Shown: positions 33,717 to 42,606, numbered from the stretch's first letter. The stretch: DNA of 64,000 nucleotides from Kibdelosporangium aridum (GCF_900176515.1 NZ_FWXV01000006.1:248001-312000), one strand, 5' to 3'. A program made the numbers and translations. The notes: generated from the letters alone by a model not told the origin.

Positions 33717-34781
33717 CTAAGGCCGACTGTGTCGGCGCCGGATCAGCAGGATGAGCAGGATGGTGAGTAGAAGGGTGCCACTCGTCACGGCCAGGCCGAT
33801 CGGGGATCTGCCTGGATTGTCCGTGCTGCTGGAGTCTGCCGCCAGCGGGTTGAGGGTGGGCGTGGGTGTGCGTGTGATGTCTCGCAGGACGTCGAGGTAG
33901 CGGTCGCCGTGGGCGATGCTGGGTTCGATATGGGAGTTCTCGCTGAACTCGTTCCAGCTGATCAGACCGAGGGCGTCCGGGGACGAGTTGATCGCGGCCG
34001 CGTACTGGCGTCGCAGCGTCTCGCCGTCCCGCCGGTCGACCACGCGCTTGCCGTCGATGAGGCGTGCGTCGAATCCTGGTGCGAACGGTGCGATCCACAG
34101 CCCGTTGTGCCGGTGCACGGCCGTGCTCATGGCAGTGAGCTTGGCTGCTGCGCGCTTGTCGCGTCGAGGGTCGACGGAGGACCAGTAGTACGCGTTACCG
34201 TCCACTGCGGACGCGATGCGCTCGTAGCCCGCGGGACTCTTTTCCGACCCGAGGACCAGCAGCCTGTCCCGCACCGGCCCGGCGGCGCGGGCAATGTCCT
34301 CGAGGGAGAACTTCCAAGTCCCCGACCAGATCACGAGCGGCTTGCCGAACACGGCGAACACCGGGTCGGCCGCGTGGCGCTCCTCGAACCGCAGCAGGTC
34401 GGTGGCCACCCGCTCGGTGGGCAGCGGGTTGCGGTCGAAGTCCAGTCCCTGGTAGATGATCGAGAGCTTGAAGTCCTCCGTCCGCGCGACGCCCGTCAGT
34501 GTCGCCAGTCTGCGATCCAGCGTGGGAGTGGACTTCCAGCTGACGATGAACCCGGTGATGCCGACGCTCTTGGCCGCCCGGATGTGCCTGCGCATGATGT
34601 CGGCGTCGTCGCTGGAGTAGCGGCCCAGAAGGGGATAGTCCGTCTTCGCCCGGTTCCACGAGTTTTCGTTGTACCAGATGTAGTAGTACGCCAGCACTGG
34701 CGGGCCGGCATTCCCGCCTGCTGCCGACTGGGGTAGCAGAACCGAGATCAGGACGGCCAGCAGGGCGGACAGTCGTATCAC
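33717..34781 (-). CDS. GH99-like endo-acting glycosidase, membrane-anchored
   Basis: 354 aa. Signal peptide ending ~residue 21. TIM-barrel domain with VLAYYYIWYNENSW, GITGFIVSWKS and the hallmark SWNEFSENSHIEPS. A C-terminal helix (GLAVTSGTLLLTILLILLI) and RRRHSRP anchor it in the membrane with the enzyme outside. GH99 enzymes cleave alpha-mannosidic linkages internally, so a mannan-like surface glycan is a possible substrate. ATGA overlap (34778-34781) with the gene upstream. Confidence 0.85.
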   Translation of the reverse strand: MIRLSALLAVLISVLLPQSAAGGNAGPPVLAYYYIWYNENSWNRAKTDYPLLGRYSSDDADIMRRHIRAAKSVGITGFIVSWKSTPTLDRRLATLTGVARTEDFKLSIIYQGLDFDRNPLPTERVATDLLRFEERHAADPVFAVFGKPLVIWSGTWKFSLEDIARAAGPVRDRLLVLGSEKSPAGYERIASAVDGNAYYWSSVDPRRDKRAAAKLTAMSTAVHRHNGLWIAPFAPGFDARLIDGKRVVDRRDGETLRRQYAAAINSSPDALGLISWNEFSENSHIEPSIAHGDRYLDVLRDITRTPTPTLNPLAADSSSTDNPGRSPIGLAVTSGTLLLTILLILLIRRRHSRP

Positions 34782-35785
34782 GCGGCCGCCCCCGATCGCT
34801 TGCGCAGCCGCCGTCTGCCCACCAAGACGAGCACGGACAGCGTCGTCAACGTGGCGACGGCCAGAGTCGCCATGTCCACATAGGTCATCACGCGGAGCTC
34901 GACATACTGGCTGCGGGACAACGCGATCTCTTGAGCCTGCGAGTAACCGGGCCCGGAGGTCTTGACCTGGTAGATGCCCCGGGCGAGGTTCTCCATCGAC
35001 ACGTCGCCGTCCAGGCCGGAGGTGAACCGTCCGGCGCGACCGTCCGGATAGGTCAGTTCGATCCCGGTGACGACCCGGTGGCCGAACAACCAGTCGCGGA
35101 TCTGGAATCGCACGGACCGCAGCAGCACCACGAACCTGGTGTCAGCCGTTCGGTTGGGGACAAGCCGCTGTTCCCCGGCGTTGACCACATTCGTGCCGTC
35201 GATCACGACGCTTTGCACGTAGTAAGTCACCTCTTTGCCGACCGCGGAACCGGCTTCCAGAACTGGCCGCACCGCGGTCAGCCGGACCGGCCGGACACCC
35301 TCCAGGGTCAGGTGCTGACCGGAGTCACTGCGGATGGTCAGCGAGGTGATCCGGTCTGGCGCGACCGGCCGGCGAGCCTGGTCGACGAAGCCGTAGCGAA
35401 CGGTTCGGATGGTCTGGAACGTGGCCTGGATCCGGGTTTTGCGCCCGATCACGAGGGAATCCAGGGACGGGGTGAATGCCTGGTCGGTGTTACCACGCCC
35501 GGCCCACCGGACGAAGTCGGCGGATCCGTCGGGTATGTCCAGGTGCGGCGTGAGCAATCGCAGTTGGTGCTTTTCCCGGCTGCGCCGCACGGTCGCGCGC
35601 GCCACACCTTTTTCGTCGGTCGTGAGCGGTTTACCGTCCAATGTGAACTTTGCGGACGGCAACGGCGGCACGGTGACCACTTCGAGGATGTTCCATGACG
35701 GCGATCGGTCCGCCAGGACTGTCGATGGGAAGCCAACCATGAGGACGGTCGCAAGCATGATGGCACCGATCGATCTGACCATCAT
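34778..35785 (-). CDS. Membrane-anchored extracellular beta-domain protein, unknown function
   Basis: 335 aa. Signal peptide (IGAIMLATVLMVGFPSTVLA). The extracellular part is a chain of short beta modules: KFTLDGKPLTTDEKGVARA, RYGFVDQARRPVAPDRITSL, GIELTYPDGRAGRFTS and ARGIYQVKTSGPGYS, like Ig/carboxypeptidase-regulatory folds. The C-terminal helix (MATLAVATLTTLSVLVLVG) is followed by RRRLRKR. No catalytic motif. GGAG at 35791-35794 is the ribosome site. The TnpB transposon begins directly upstream of it. Confidence 0.75.
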   Translation of the reverse strand: MMVRSIGAIMLATVLMVGFPSTVLADRSPSWNILEVVTVPPLPSAKFTLDGKPLTTDEKGVARATVRRSREKHQLRLLTPHLDIPDGSADFVRWAGRGNTDQAFTPSLDSLVIGRKTRIQATFQTIRTVRYGFVDQARRPVAPDRITSLTIRSDSGQHLTLEGVRPVRLTAVRPVLEAGSAVGKEVTYYVQSVVIDGTNVVNAGEQRLVPNRTADTRFVVLLRSVRFQIRDWLFGHRVVTGIELTYPDGRAGRFTSGLDGDVSMENLARGIYQVKTSGPGYSQAQEIALSRSQYVELRVMTYVDMATLAVATLTTLSVLVLVGRRRLRKRSGAAA

Positions 35786-35794
35786 CGTATCTCC

Positions 35795-37146
35795 ATTCGG
35801 CGGAGCCCCCGGGCTTTAGCCGTGGGGAGGAAGCCGATCTCAGGGCTGACCCGATGATCGGCTTCACAGATCGACTTGCCAACGTGTGAACTGTGGGTAG
35901 GACGCTGGTGAAGCGGGCATACAAGTACCGCTTCTACCCAACCGAGCAGCAACAACAGGAGTTGCTGCGCACGTTCGGTTGCGTGCGTCTGGTCTACAAC
36001 AAGGCGCTTCAGGCTCGTACTGAGGCGTGGTACAGCGAGCAACGCCGGGTGAACTACGTCGAGACCTCGGCCCTGTTGACCGAGTGGAAGAAAACGGACG
36101 AGCTGGCGTTTTTGTCCGAGGTGTCCTCGGTGCCGCTGCAACAGTGCCTGCGACATCTCCAGGCAGCGTTCGTAAACTTCTTCGACAAGCGAGCCCGGTA
36201 CCCCAGGTTCAAGTCCCGCAAGAAGTCCCGCGCTTCGGCGGAGTACACCCGTTCGGCGTTCCGCTGGCGCGATGGTCACCTGATGCTGGCGAAGATGACC
36301 GAACCTTTGGCGATTGTGTGGTCCCGTCCGCTGCCAGAGGGGGCGGAGCCGTCGACGGTCACGGTGTCGCGCGATACGGCGGGCCGCTGGTTCGTGTCGA
36401 TCCTTGTCCAGACCGGCGTTGACCACCACGCCACTACTGATACTGCGGTCGGCGTGGACACCGGCATCACATCGCTGCTCACCCTGTCCCGTCCCATCGA
36501 CGGGCTCACAGACTCCCAGGGGAAGATCACCAACCCGAAACACGAGCAGCGCGAGCGCGCCCGGCTGGCCAGAGCGCAACGGCGCCTGGCGAAGAAGACC
36601 GCAGGGTCGGCCAACCGCGGCAAGGCACGCCGCAAAGTCGCCCGCATCCACGCCCGTATCACCGACCGCAGGCGGGATCACCTGCACAAGCTGACCACTC
36701 GGCTCGTTCGTGAGAACCAAACGATCGTGATCGAGGATTTGAACGTGTCCGGCATGCTGCGCAAGCACAGCCTGGCACGCGCTATCTCCGATGCCTCCTG
36801 GTCGGAGCTCCGTTCCATGCTGGAGTACAAGGCGGAATGGTACGGCCGGACCGTGATCGCGATCGACCAGTGGTTTCCGTCCAGCAAGACCTGCTCGGAC
36901 TGCGGGCTGCTGCTCGACAGTCTGCCGTTGGGCGTCCGGGAGTGGACCTGCCCCGGGTGCGGGGCAGTCCATGACCGTGATGTGAACGCGACACGCACCA
37001 TCCTGGCCGCCGGGCTGGCGGTTGCTGCCTGTGGAGGCGGTGTAAGACCAACCCGGCAACAGTCGGTGAGGCGGTCGCCCGTGAAGCAGGAAACCCAACC
37101 CGCGAGGGTTGGAATCCCCCGCTTTTAGGCGTGGGGAGGAAGTCAA
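35795..37146 (+). mobile_element. IS200/IS605-type element carrying only tnpB, inserted in glycan operon
   Basis: The left hairpin (35806-35827, CCCC...GCTTTAGC...GGGG) and right hairpin (37116-37136) are near-identical. The right end reads GAAT-hairpin-AGGAAG-TCAA (37112-37146), the IS608 layout. No tnpA is present, so it would need a transposase in trans. The right boundary is firm; the left one at 35795 is inferred because removing 35795-37146 rebuilds an ATGA overlap between the flanking genes. Confidence 0.85.
35893..37128 (+). CDS. tnpB: TnpB, RNA-guided nuclease of IS605-type element, intact
   Basis: 411 aa from GTG 35893. N-terminal helical/WED region (KRAYKYRFYPT...FGCVRLVYNKAL), RuvC I D189 (GVDTGI), RuvC II E281 (IVIEDLNVSGM), zinc ribbon C334/C337 and C353/C356, RuvC III D363 (HDRDVNATR). 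All catalytic residues are present and the frame is unbroken, unlike the copy at 16-17 kb. TnpB cuts DNA guided by an omega RNA from the element's right end, favouring element retention. Confidence 0.93.
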   Translation: MGRTLVKRAYKYRFYPTEQQQQELLRTFGCVRLVYNKALQARTEAWYSEQRRVNYVETSALLTEWKKTDELAFLSEVSSVPLQQCLRHLQAAFVNFFDKRARYPRFKSRKKSRASAEYTRSAFRWRDGHLMLAKMTEPLAIVWSRPLPEGAEPSTVTVSRDTAGRWFVSILVQTGVDHHATTDTAVGVDTGITSLLTLSRPIDGLTDSQGKITNPKHEQRERARLARAQRRLAKKTAGSANRGKARRKVARIHARITDRRRDHLHKLTTRLVRENQTIVIEDLNVSGMLRKHSLARAISDASWSELRSMLEYKAEWYGRTVIAIDQWFPSSKTCSDCGLLLDSLPLGVREWTCPGCGAVHDRDVNATRTILAAGLAVAACGGGVRPTRQQSVRRSPVKQETQPARVGIPRF

Positions 37147-37162
37147 CGTTGGACACCCTCCC
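36990..37162 (+). ncRNA. Predicted omega RNA (reRNA) of TnpB element
   Basis: In related elements the guide RNA starts within the tnpB 3' end, runs through the right-end hairpin and ends about 16 nt past the element. Here the scaffold would end at TCAA (37146) and the guide would be 37147-37162, inside the phosphoesterase-like gene. The 5' end is approximate. Confidence 0.4.
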
Positions 37163-38507
37163 CAGCATCAGCAGCAGACTGCCGCCTGCGGGTAAGCCAT
37201 CGGCCAATGGGCGCGACGCAGAAGCAACTCAGCAGTGCGAGCACCACCGCGCCGCCGTAGCTGAGGTAGACAACCGTCGCCGGGGCGGGCGCCGGCGGTG
37301 CGGTGGAGCGATCGGTGCCGAGCAGCTCTGGCGGCCTTGGCGGCGAGGCGAAGTCGAACGCCCCGTTGATCCCCGCCGAGCGGGCGTCCCGTTCGCCCAG
37401 CGGTGCCACACGCCAGTTGTCCTCGATGAACTTGAGCACCGCGGTGTGATCGAGTTGCGTGTGCTCGATGTGCCCACGCCGGGAGTAGGCGCTGACCAGC
37501 AGGGCGGGCACCCGGAAGCCGAGGCCGTCGTTGTCCACTTTGGGCGGTGGGACGTGGTCGTACCAGCCGCCCCAGCTGTCGTAGGTCCACATGAACGCCG
37601 AACTCGACCAGTAGCGGCTCTTCGCCAGTCTCGCGGTCATCTTGCGGACGAGGGCCTGTCCGGCCCGCACTCGGCTCGGCGGGTTCTCACTCGACCCCGA
37701 CGACGCGACGTAGGCCACCGCGGGCAGCGTGCCGTCACGCAGGTCCGTGTAGTACTGGGTCAGGTCGACGATCTTGCCGGACAGCTTAGGATCGTCGAGG
37801 AATCGGGCGTAGTTCAGCAGTGGCACCCTGGTCGGCTGTCCCGCCTTCGGCCCGCTGCCGGGGGCGCGGAAGGTGATCTTCGGGTCGTAGTTCTCCACGT
37901 AGAACTTCCACGGCACACCGGCCTGTTCGAGCCGGTCGAAGATCGTCGGGATGTCGCCGTAGCCGCCTGGCGGTACGCGTTCGCTGCTGCCCGGTGTAGG
38001 CACGCCGGCGACCCAGTAGAAACGGTTGCGGCGGCTGCCGGTGCTCGCGGAGCTGAAGAACCGGTCGAAGAGCGTGTACTTCTGGGCGACGTTCCAGTAG
38101 TAGGGCAGGTCATTCGCGTCGTAGTAGCCCATCGCATTGGCGCCGTCGAGGCCCCTTTCCCGATATGCCGAGACGAAACCGTCCATCCTGCCCTCCGCGT
38201 ACTGAGCGCGCTGAGTGGTCGGGCCGTGATCAAGGTGGTCCGGCGACTCGGCGCCCAGCCGGAACGGACGGACGCAGCCGTCCGTGCTGGGTTTGTCCTT
38301 GCTCAATCGCATACACGTGCCGGCGGGAATGCCGTCCGCGCCGGGGTAGGTGCCGAAGTAGTTGTCGAAGGAGTGGCCGGACTGCATGAGCACGACGAAG
38401 TGCTTGATCGGCGTGCTGGTGGCGCGCGCCGGCTCGGCAGTGGCCGGCCCGGCCACCGTGGCCAGGATGACGAGCACCGTCAGTACGTTTGCCAAGCGCC
38501 TGATCAT
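37143..38507 (-). CDS. Phospholipase C/acid phosphatase-family membrane protein with altered metal site
   Basis: 454 aa. Signal peptide, AcpA/PLC-family domain (residues ~30-385) and C-terminal helix (VVLALLSCFCVAPIG) with RRR tail, so extracellular and anchored. The family's ENxSFDxYFG reads SGHSFDNYFG (S43, G44), and TYDExGGxYDHVPPP reads TYDSWGGWYDHVPPP (Ser for Glu at ~310). Three of the four residues that bind metal in AcpA are thus replaced. It may be a binding protein or have a changed mechanism. ATGA overlap with the GT39 gene. The TGA stop is supplied by the transposon end. Confidence 0.85.
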   Translation of the reverse strand: MIRRLANVLTVLVILATVAGPATAEPARATSTPIKHFVVLMQSGHSFDNYFGTYPGADGIPAGTCMRLSKDKPSTDGCVRPFRLGAESPDHLDHGPTTQRAQYAEGRMDGFVSAYRERGLDGANAMGYYDANDLPYYWNVAQKYTLFDRFFSSASTGSRRNRFYWVAGVPTPGSSERVPPGGYGDIPTIFDRLEQAGVPWKFYVENYDPKITFRAPGSGPKAGQPTRVPLLNYARFLDDPKLSGKIVDLTQYYTDLRDGTLPAVAYVASSGSSENPPSRVRAGQALVRKMTARLAKSRYWSSSAFMWTYDSWGGWYDHVPPPKVDNDGLGFRVPALLVSAYSRRGHIEHTQLDHTAVLKFIEDNWRVAPLGERDARSAGINGAFDFASPPRPPELLGTDRSTAPPAPAPATVVYLSYGGAVVLALLSCFCVAPIGRWLTRRRQSAADAGEGVQR

Positions 38508-40081
38508 GGTCGCACCTCATAGATGATGATCACGGGTTTCGGTGTGGTCCGGCCGTCGGCCCCGGCCACTTCGACCGTTTCGGTGTGGACGGCCACACCG
38601 TTGTACTTGTGCACATAGCGCATCAACCGATCGCCGAAGAACGGCGCCCGGCTGGCCGAGAACGCGTCCCACACCACGTACTGCAGGTCGCCATTGCGCA
38701 GTTCCCGGTCCGGGTTGTCGATCGGCTCGTAGGACGGATTGCGGGACAACGGGTTAGGGCTCACAGACAACGCGAAGGCCGTACGATGCCCGTAGAATCG
38801 CACCAGGTTCGCCATCGACGGGCCGACCGTCATCAACCGGCTTCCCTGGGGCAGGTTGGCCTCGATCCACCTGCCCGCCTCCCTGCCTGCTGGCACACCG
38901 CCGGAACCGGCCAGGAACGTGGTGCTCGGTGCCGGGTTCACGGCCAGCCAAGCCGGCACCGCCAGGCTTGCGCCGACAGCGAGGACGACGGTAGCCCGGG
39001 CCCAGCGGGCCGCGGCTGGACGGCGGTCCGACAGCCTGGGCACAGCCACATGGACCACTGTTCGCGCCGCCAGCACTGCCAAGACGGGAACGATTGGCAA
39101 GAGGTACTGGTATCCCTTTACCGGCCACAGATGGAAGAACACGAGTGGTACGACCATCCAGCAGACCAACAGCCATTCACGCCAGGTGCTTTGCCTGCGC
39201 AGCAGCCAGAGGCCGCCGGCCGCGAGCACGATCACGGCTGGTCCGACCGCCGGGGACATGGTCTCGCCGTAGAACGAGATCCCATGGTTGGCGGGCCGGA
39301 ACAGCTGCCACACCAAGTAGTTCTGCCCGGTACTGGTCCGGCCGGACAAGCTGAGCGACAGCGGGTACGCGACGACAACCGCGGTCAGGATGACGAGCGC
39401 GACCAGCAGGTCGCGTGGCCGGATGCGCAACTCCTGGTGGAGCACGAAGAACACGAGCAGCGCGAGCACCAGGATGGCGGCGCTCTCCTTGGTCAGCAGG
39501 GTGAGCCCCATGACGGCGGCAGCGGAATAGAGCCATCGCGGGGTCCGCTCGGCGCAGAACCGTGCTGTGCAGTACAAGACGACCACCGCGAAGAATGTCT
39601 CGGGCCCGTCGAGCAGTACCTGGCGGGTGACCACCACGTGGTAGGGCATGACTGCCAGGAAGAACGCCGCTGCCAGACCGGTTTTCCGGCCGTACAGCAG
39701 CTTGCCGAGCAGGTACACAGCGACCACTGTGGACAGTCCGAAGGTGGCGGACAGCAGCCGGGCACCGGTGTCGCTCACCCAGACGGAGAACCCGAGCGAC
39801 AGCATTGCCTGGAACAGCAACGGATGCGCTCGGAAGACCGGGAACAGCCCGGTCAGCGTGGGATCACCGGCCAGCGCGGCGGCCTGCCCGGCGTAGACGG
39901 CCTCGTCGCTGTTGAAGCCGACTTCGCCCAGTGCCCACACGCGTAGGAAGCCACCGGCTCCCATGATGAGCACCATTGCCGGCACCGTGCCACCGCGCGA
40001 GTGCGCTCGCGTCGGCCATTGATACCGCGGACCCACGGCGGCACTGGCCGCCGTGTCCGGCGTCGCCGGTACACCCATCAC
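38504..40081 (-). CDS. GT39/ArnT-like polyprenyl-phosphate-sugar glycosyltransferase
   Basis: 525 aa, about 11-12 membrane helices. After the first helix comes GFNSDEAVYAGQAAAL, the acidic first-loop motif of the PMT/ArnT (GT39/GT83) superfamily. The C-terminal ~150 residues form an external domain. Such enzymes transfer a sugar from a polyprenyl-phosphate donor on the outer face of the membrane. The GT2 enzyme upstream could supply that donor. ATGA overlaps on both sides (40078-40081, 38504-38507). Confidence 0.9.
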   Translation of the reverse strand: MMGVPATPDTAASAAVGPRYQWPTRAHSRGGTVPAMVLIMGAGGFLRVWALGEVGFNSDEAVYAGQAAALAGDPTLTGLFPVFRAHPLLFQAMLSLGFSVWVSDTGARLLSATFGLSTVVAVYLLGKLLYGRKTGLAAAFFLAVMPYHVVVTRQVLLDGPETFFAVVVLYCTARFCAERTPRWLYSAAAVMGLTLLTKESAAILVLALLVFFVLHQELRIRPRDLLVALVILTAVVVAYPLSLSLSGRTSTGQNYLVWQLFRPANHGISFYGETMSPAVGPAVIVLAAGGLWLLRRQSTWREWLLVCWMVVPLVFFHLWPVKGYQYLLPIVPVLAVLAARTVVHVAVPRLSDRRPAAARWARATVVLAVGASLAVPAWLAVNPAPSTTFLAGSGGVPAGREAGRWIEANLPQGSRLMTVGPSMANLVRFYGHRTAFALSVSPNPLSRNPSYEPIDNPDRELRNGDLQYVVWDAFSASRAPFFGDRLMRYVHKYNGVAVHTETVEVAGADGRTTPKPVIIIYEVRP

Positions 40082-42447
40082 GCATACCGGCGGGGCGAGA
40101 ACCAGTCGTCGGTCGGGCGCGGGACCAGCAGCCTGGGGATCTCGTCCGCCCAGCTGAAGTCGGGTGTGGCCAGCGACCGTGCCCTGATCCGGCGCAGAGC
40201 GGCGGCCAGGATCTCGCGTTCCTTCTCCCGCAGCGCCAAGTGGTCGTCCTCACCGATCACAATGGACGGTGCCAGCTGGTGGAACGGCGGGAACTGGTAG
40301 GCGTCCTCGGTGTTGGTGAGCAGCGCGCTCATCGCGTCGCGCGGTGACATGTCACCGACGGCGTGCGCTCCCCGCTCGATCACGAACAGCTCGGCCAGCT
40401 TGGTCTCCGGCACGATCTGGCAGGGCATCAGCCGGTCCAGCGCGTACTTCGGCGGCGGAACGATCCGCTGGGTGAGCGCGTTCGTGCCCATGATCGGCAC
40501 GTTGAGGTGGCTGAGGCTCAGCCCGAGCTGGCGGCCTTGCCGTGAGTGCAGCAGGCTCTGCAGCCACAACCGCCGCCACTCTCGGCGGGTCAGTTCGTCG
40601 GACCGCACCGCGCGCAGGGTGTGGTGGCTGATCGTCAGTGGCTTGGGGAAGCAGTCGACCCGGCCGTCACCGTGCAGCACGATCATGTCGTCGGAGAGGA
40701 ACTTCGCGCTGTGCTCCCGGACCAGCCGGAGCACGGTGCCGGTCTTGCCGGTGTCGGTTCTGGCGGAGATCAGCACGCCGACACCGTCGAGTTCCAGGCA
40801 TGCCGAGTGCAGCAGCATCGCGCCGCGCGACACCGTGACGAACCGCAGCAGCGCCTCGAGGATGTTCGTGTAGACCACGTGCGGCGACCGGCCGAGGCTG
40901 GGGGAAACGACCACCTCGATCTTCTCGCCGAGCGAGATCTGGAAGTTGGCGCCGAACCGGCCGAGGTGCTCGGCGTACTCGATCGCGGGTGGGCAGGTGA
41001 ACTGGGTGATGACAGCGCGCGGCAATGGGCGCCTGCTGCCGACCGGGCCGACTCTGATCTGGATCTCGGTGTTGTTGTCGAGCCACTGCGCGCGGAAGTA
41101 GTCGAGTTCCGCGAGCCGCACTTGCGAGCCGATTGTCGCCACGTTCGGAACGCAGTAGCGGTATGGCAGGTACCGTGCCAGGTCGGAGGAGCGCTTCAGG
41201 GTGACACCCGTTGAGGCACTGGCGGAGGACGCGACATCGACGACGACCCGAATGGCTTCGCGCGCGGATTCTCCGGCCACCGGTTGGGCTCTGCGGTAGA
41301 TCGCCGAGTCGGTCGCCACAAGCCGCACCGAGAACAGCAGGCCGAGGGTGATCGCGTTGGACAGCAGCACGCCCAGCCCGAGGCCGTCCACGAGCAGTGC
41401 GAGTATCGGCAGCCGCAATGCCAGCAACGCATGGTTGAGCAGGAAGAACCGGACTGCCCGGGAGGCCGTCGTGCCTGGTTTCACGCGTCGGTAGACGAGC
41501 GTCTCGGTGAGCACGAACAGCCAGGTTGTGGACGCCTCGGTGGCCAGTGCGGCGGCCAGCAGGTAGGGCAGGTCCAGCAGGTGGTCGTGCAGCAACCACA
41601 GCACGGCCGTGTTGACCAGTAGCCCGGACAGTCCGACCAGTCCGAATGCCCCCGCATGCACCAGCCATTTCTTCGGGGATGAGATCGCGCGGCGGTTCGA
41701 CAGCGACGTTCGCAGTCGGACCAGGTGCCGCACGAACGTCATGCCTTCGCGCAGCGAGGCCTTGCGGCGCCCGGCCTGCCGCGGCTGCGTGGGGAATGGG
41801 ACCTCTACTGTGCGGAGACCCGGGTGCCGGACCAGGATCTCCATCAGGATCTTGAACCCGGCCGACCGCAACCGGTCGAGGTCGAGCGCGGCACGGCGGA
41901 CGGCGAAGAAGCCGCTCAGCGGGTCGCTCGGCTGGCCGAGCCGACGCGGGAAGGCGGCCTTGGCGACAGCGGTGGACAGAACGGACACCAGGTGCCGCGA
42001 CGTGGCTATCACCACGTCCACGTCCCGTGATCGGCCGATCTCGGCCAGCCGGGGCGCGAGTACCGGCGGGTGCCGCAGGTCGCCATCCATCACCACGGCC
42101 CACATGCCGCGCGCCTGCGCCAGACCGGCGAGCACCGCGCCACCGAACCCACCGTGCCGCTCGCCCGGCCCGCGATGGATCAGCCGCATCGGGACGGGGG
42201 ACAGCGCGGCCAGGGAAAGCACGACATCTCCGGCGCCGTCGTCGCTGTCATCGACGAGAAGGATTTCCATCGACGGTCCGGAATGCTCTTCGGAAAGTTG
42301 CCGAAACACGGTGGCGAGATTGTCGGTTTTGGTGCGGGCCGGAATGATGACGCTGATCTCGGGCGGCTGGCTTTTCCATGCCGGTCTGATATCGAGTGGC
42401 TTAATGCCCGGATCGACCTTGCTTATATTTTTCGTGTTGTTCTGCAC
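40078..42447 (-). CDS. GT2 polyprenyl-sugar synthase - GtrA flippase - HPr-kinase-like P-loop fusion
   Basis: 789 aa from GTG 42447 (GAAAGGG upstream). Domain 1 (~28-245): DPM1-type GT2 with VDDSDDG and DGD121-123, DPLSGFFAVRR. Domain 2 (~262-385): four-helix GtrA domain. Domain 3 (~400-789): HPr kinase/PqqD-cluster-like, HSACLELDGVGVLISARTDTGKT with P-loop A562-T569, FLSDDMIVL (586-588). GT2-GtrA pairs make and move polyprenyl-phosphate sugars; a fused P-loop kinase-like domain is unusual. First gene of the glycan operon, divergent from small secreted paralog B. Confidence 0.88.
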   Translation of the reverse strand: MQNNTKNISKVDPGIKPLDIRPAWKSQPPEISVIIPARTKTDNLATVFRQLSEEHSGPSMEILLVDDSDDGAGDVVLSLAALSPVPMRLIHRGPGERHGGFGGAVLAGLAQARGMWAVVMDGDLRHPPVLAPRLAEIGRSRDVDVVIATSRHLVSVLSTAVAKAAFPRRLGQPSDPLSGFFAVRRAALDLDRLRSAGFKILMEILVRHPGLRTVEVPFPTQPRQAGRRKASLREGMTFVRHLVRLRTSLSNRRAISSPKKWLVHAGAFGLVGLSGLLVNTAVLWLLHDHLLDLPYLLAAALATEASTTWLFVLTETLVYRRVKPGTTASRAVRFFLLNHALLALRLPILALLVDGLGLGVLLSNAITLGLLFSVRLVATDSAIYRRAQPVAGESAREAIRVVVDVASSASASTGVTLKRSSDLARYLPYRYCVPNVATIGSQVRLAELDYFRAQWLDNNTEIQIRVGPVGSRRPLPRAVITQFTCPPAIEYAEHLGRFGANFQISLGEKIEVVVSPSLGRSPHVVYTNILEALLRFVTVSRGAMLLHSACLELDGVGVLISARTDTGKTGTVLRLVREHSAKFLSDDMIVLHGDGRVDCFPKPLTISHHTLRAVRSDELTRREWRRLWLQSLLHSRQGRQLGLSLSHLNVPIMGTNALTQRIVPPPKYALDRLMPCQIVPETKLAELFVIERGAHAVGDMSPRDAMSALLTNTEDAYQFPPFHQLAPSIVIGEDDHLALREKEREILAAALRRIRARSLATPDFSWADEIPRLLVPRPTDDWFSPRRYA

Positions 42448-42606
42448 GGCATCCCTTTCGCCCCCTCGCGCGGACCGGCAACCAGCTCGACGAGGGAAAG
42501 GCGAAGCGCAAGCAGTCGGACTGTCCCGCTGTTACGAGCTTGGTCGAGATTTCCATCCGACCTTTCTTTACGGTTGCGGAACTCGTCTTTGCTTTCCCTT
42601 CAGTGC

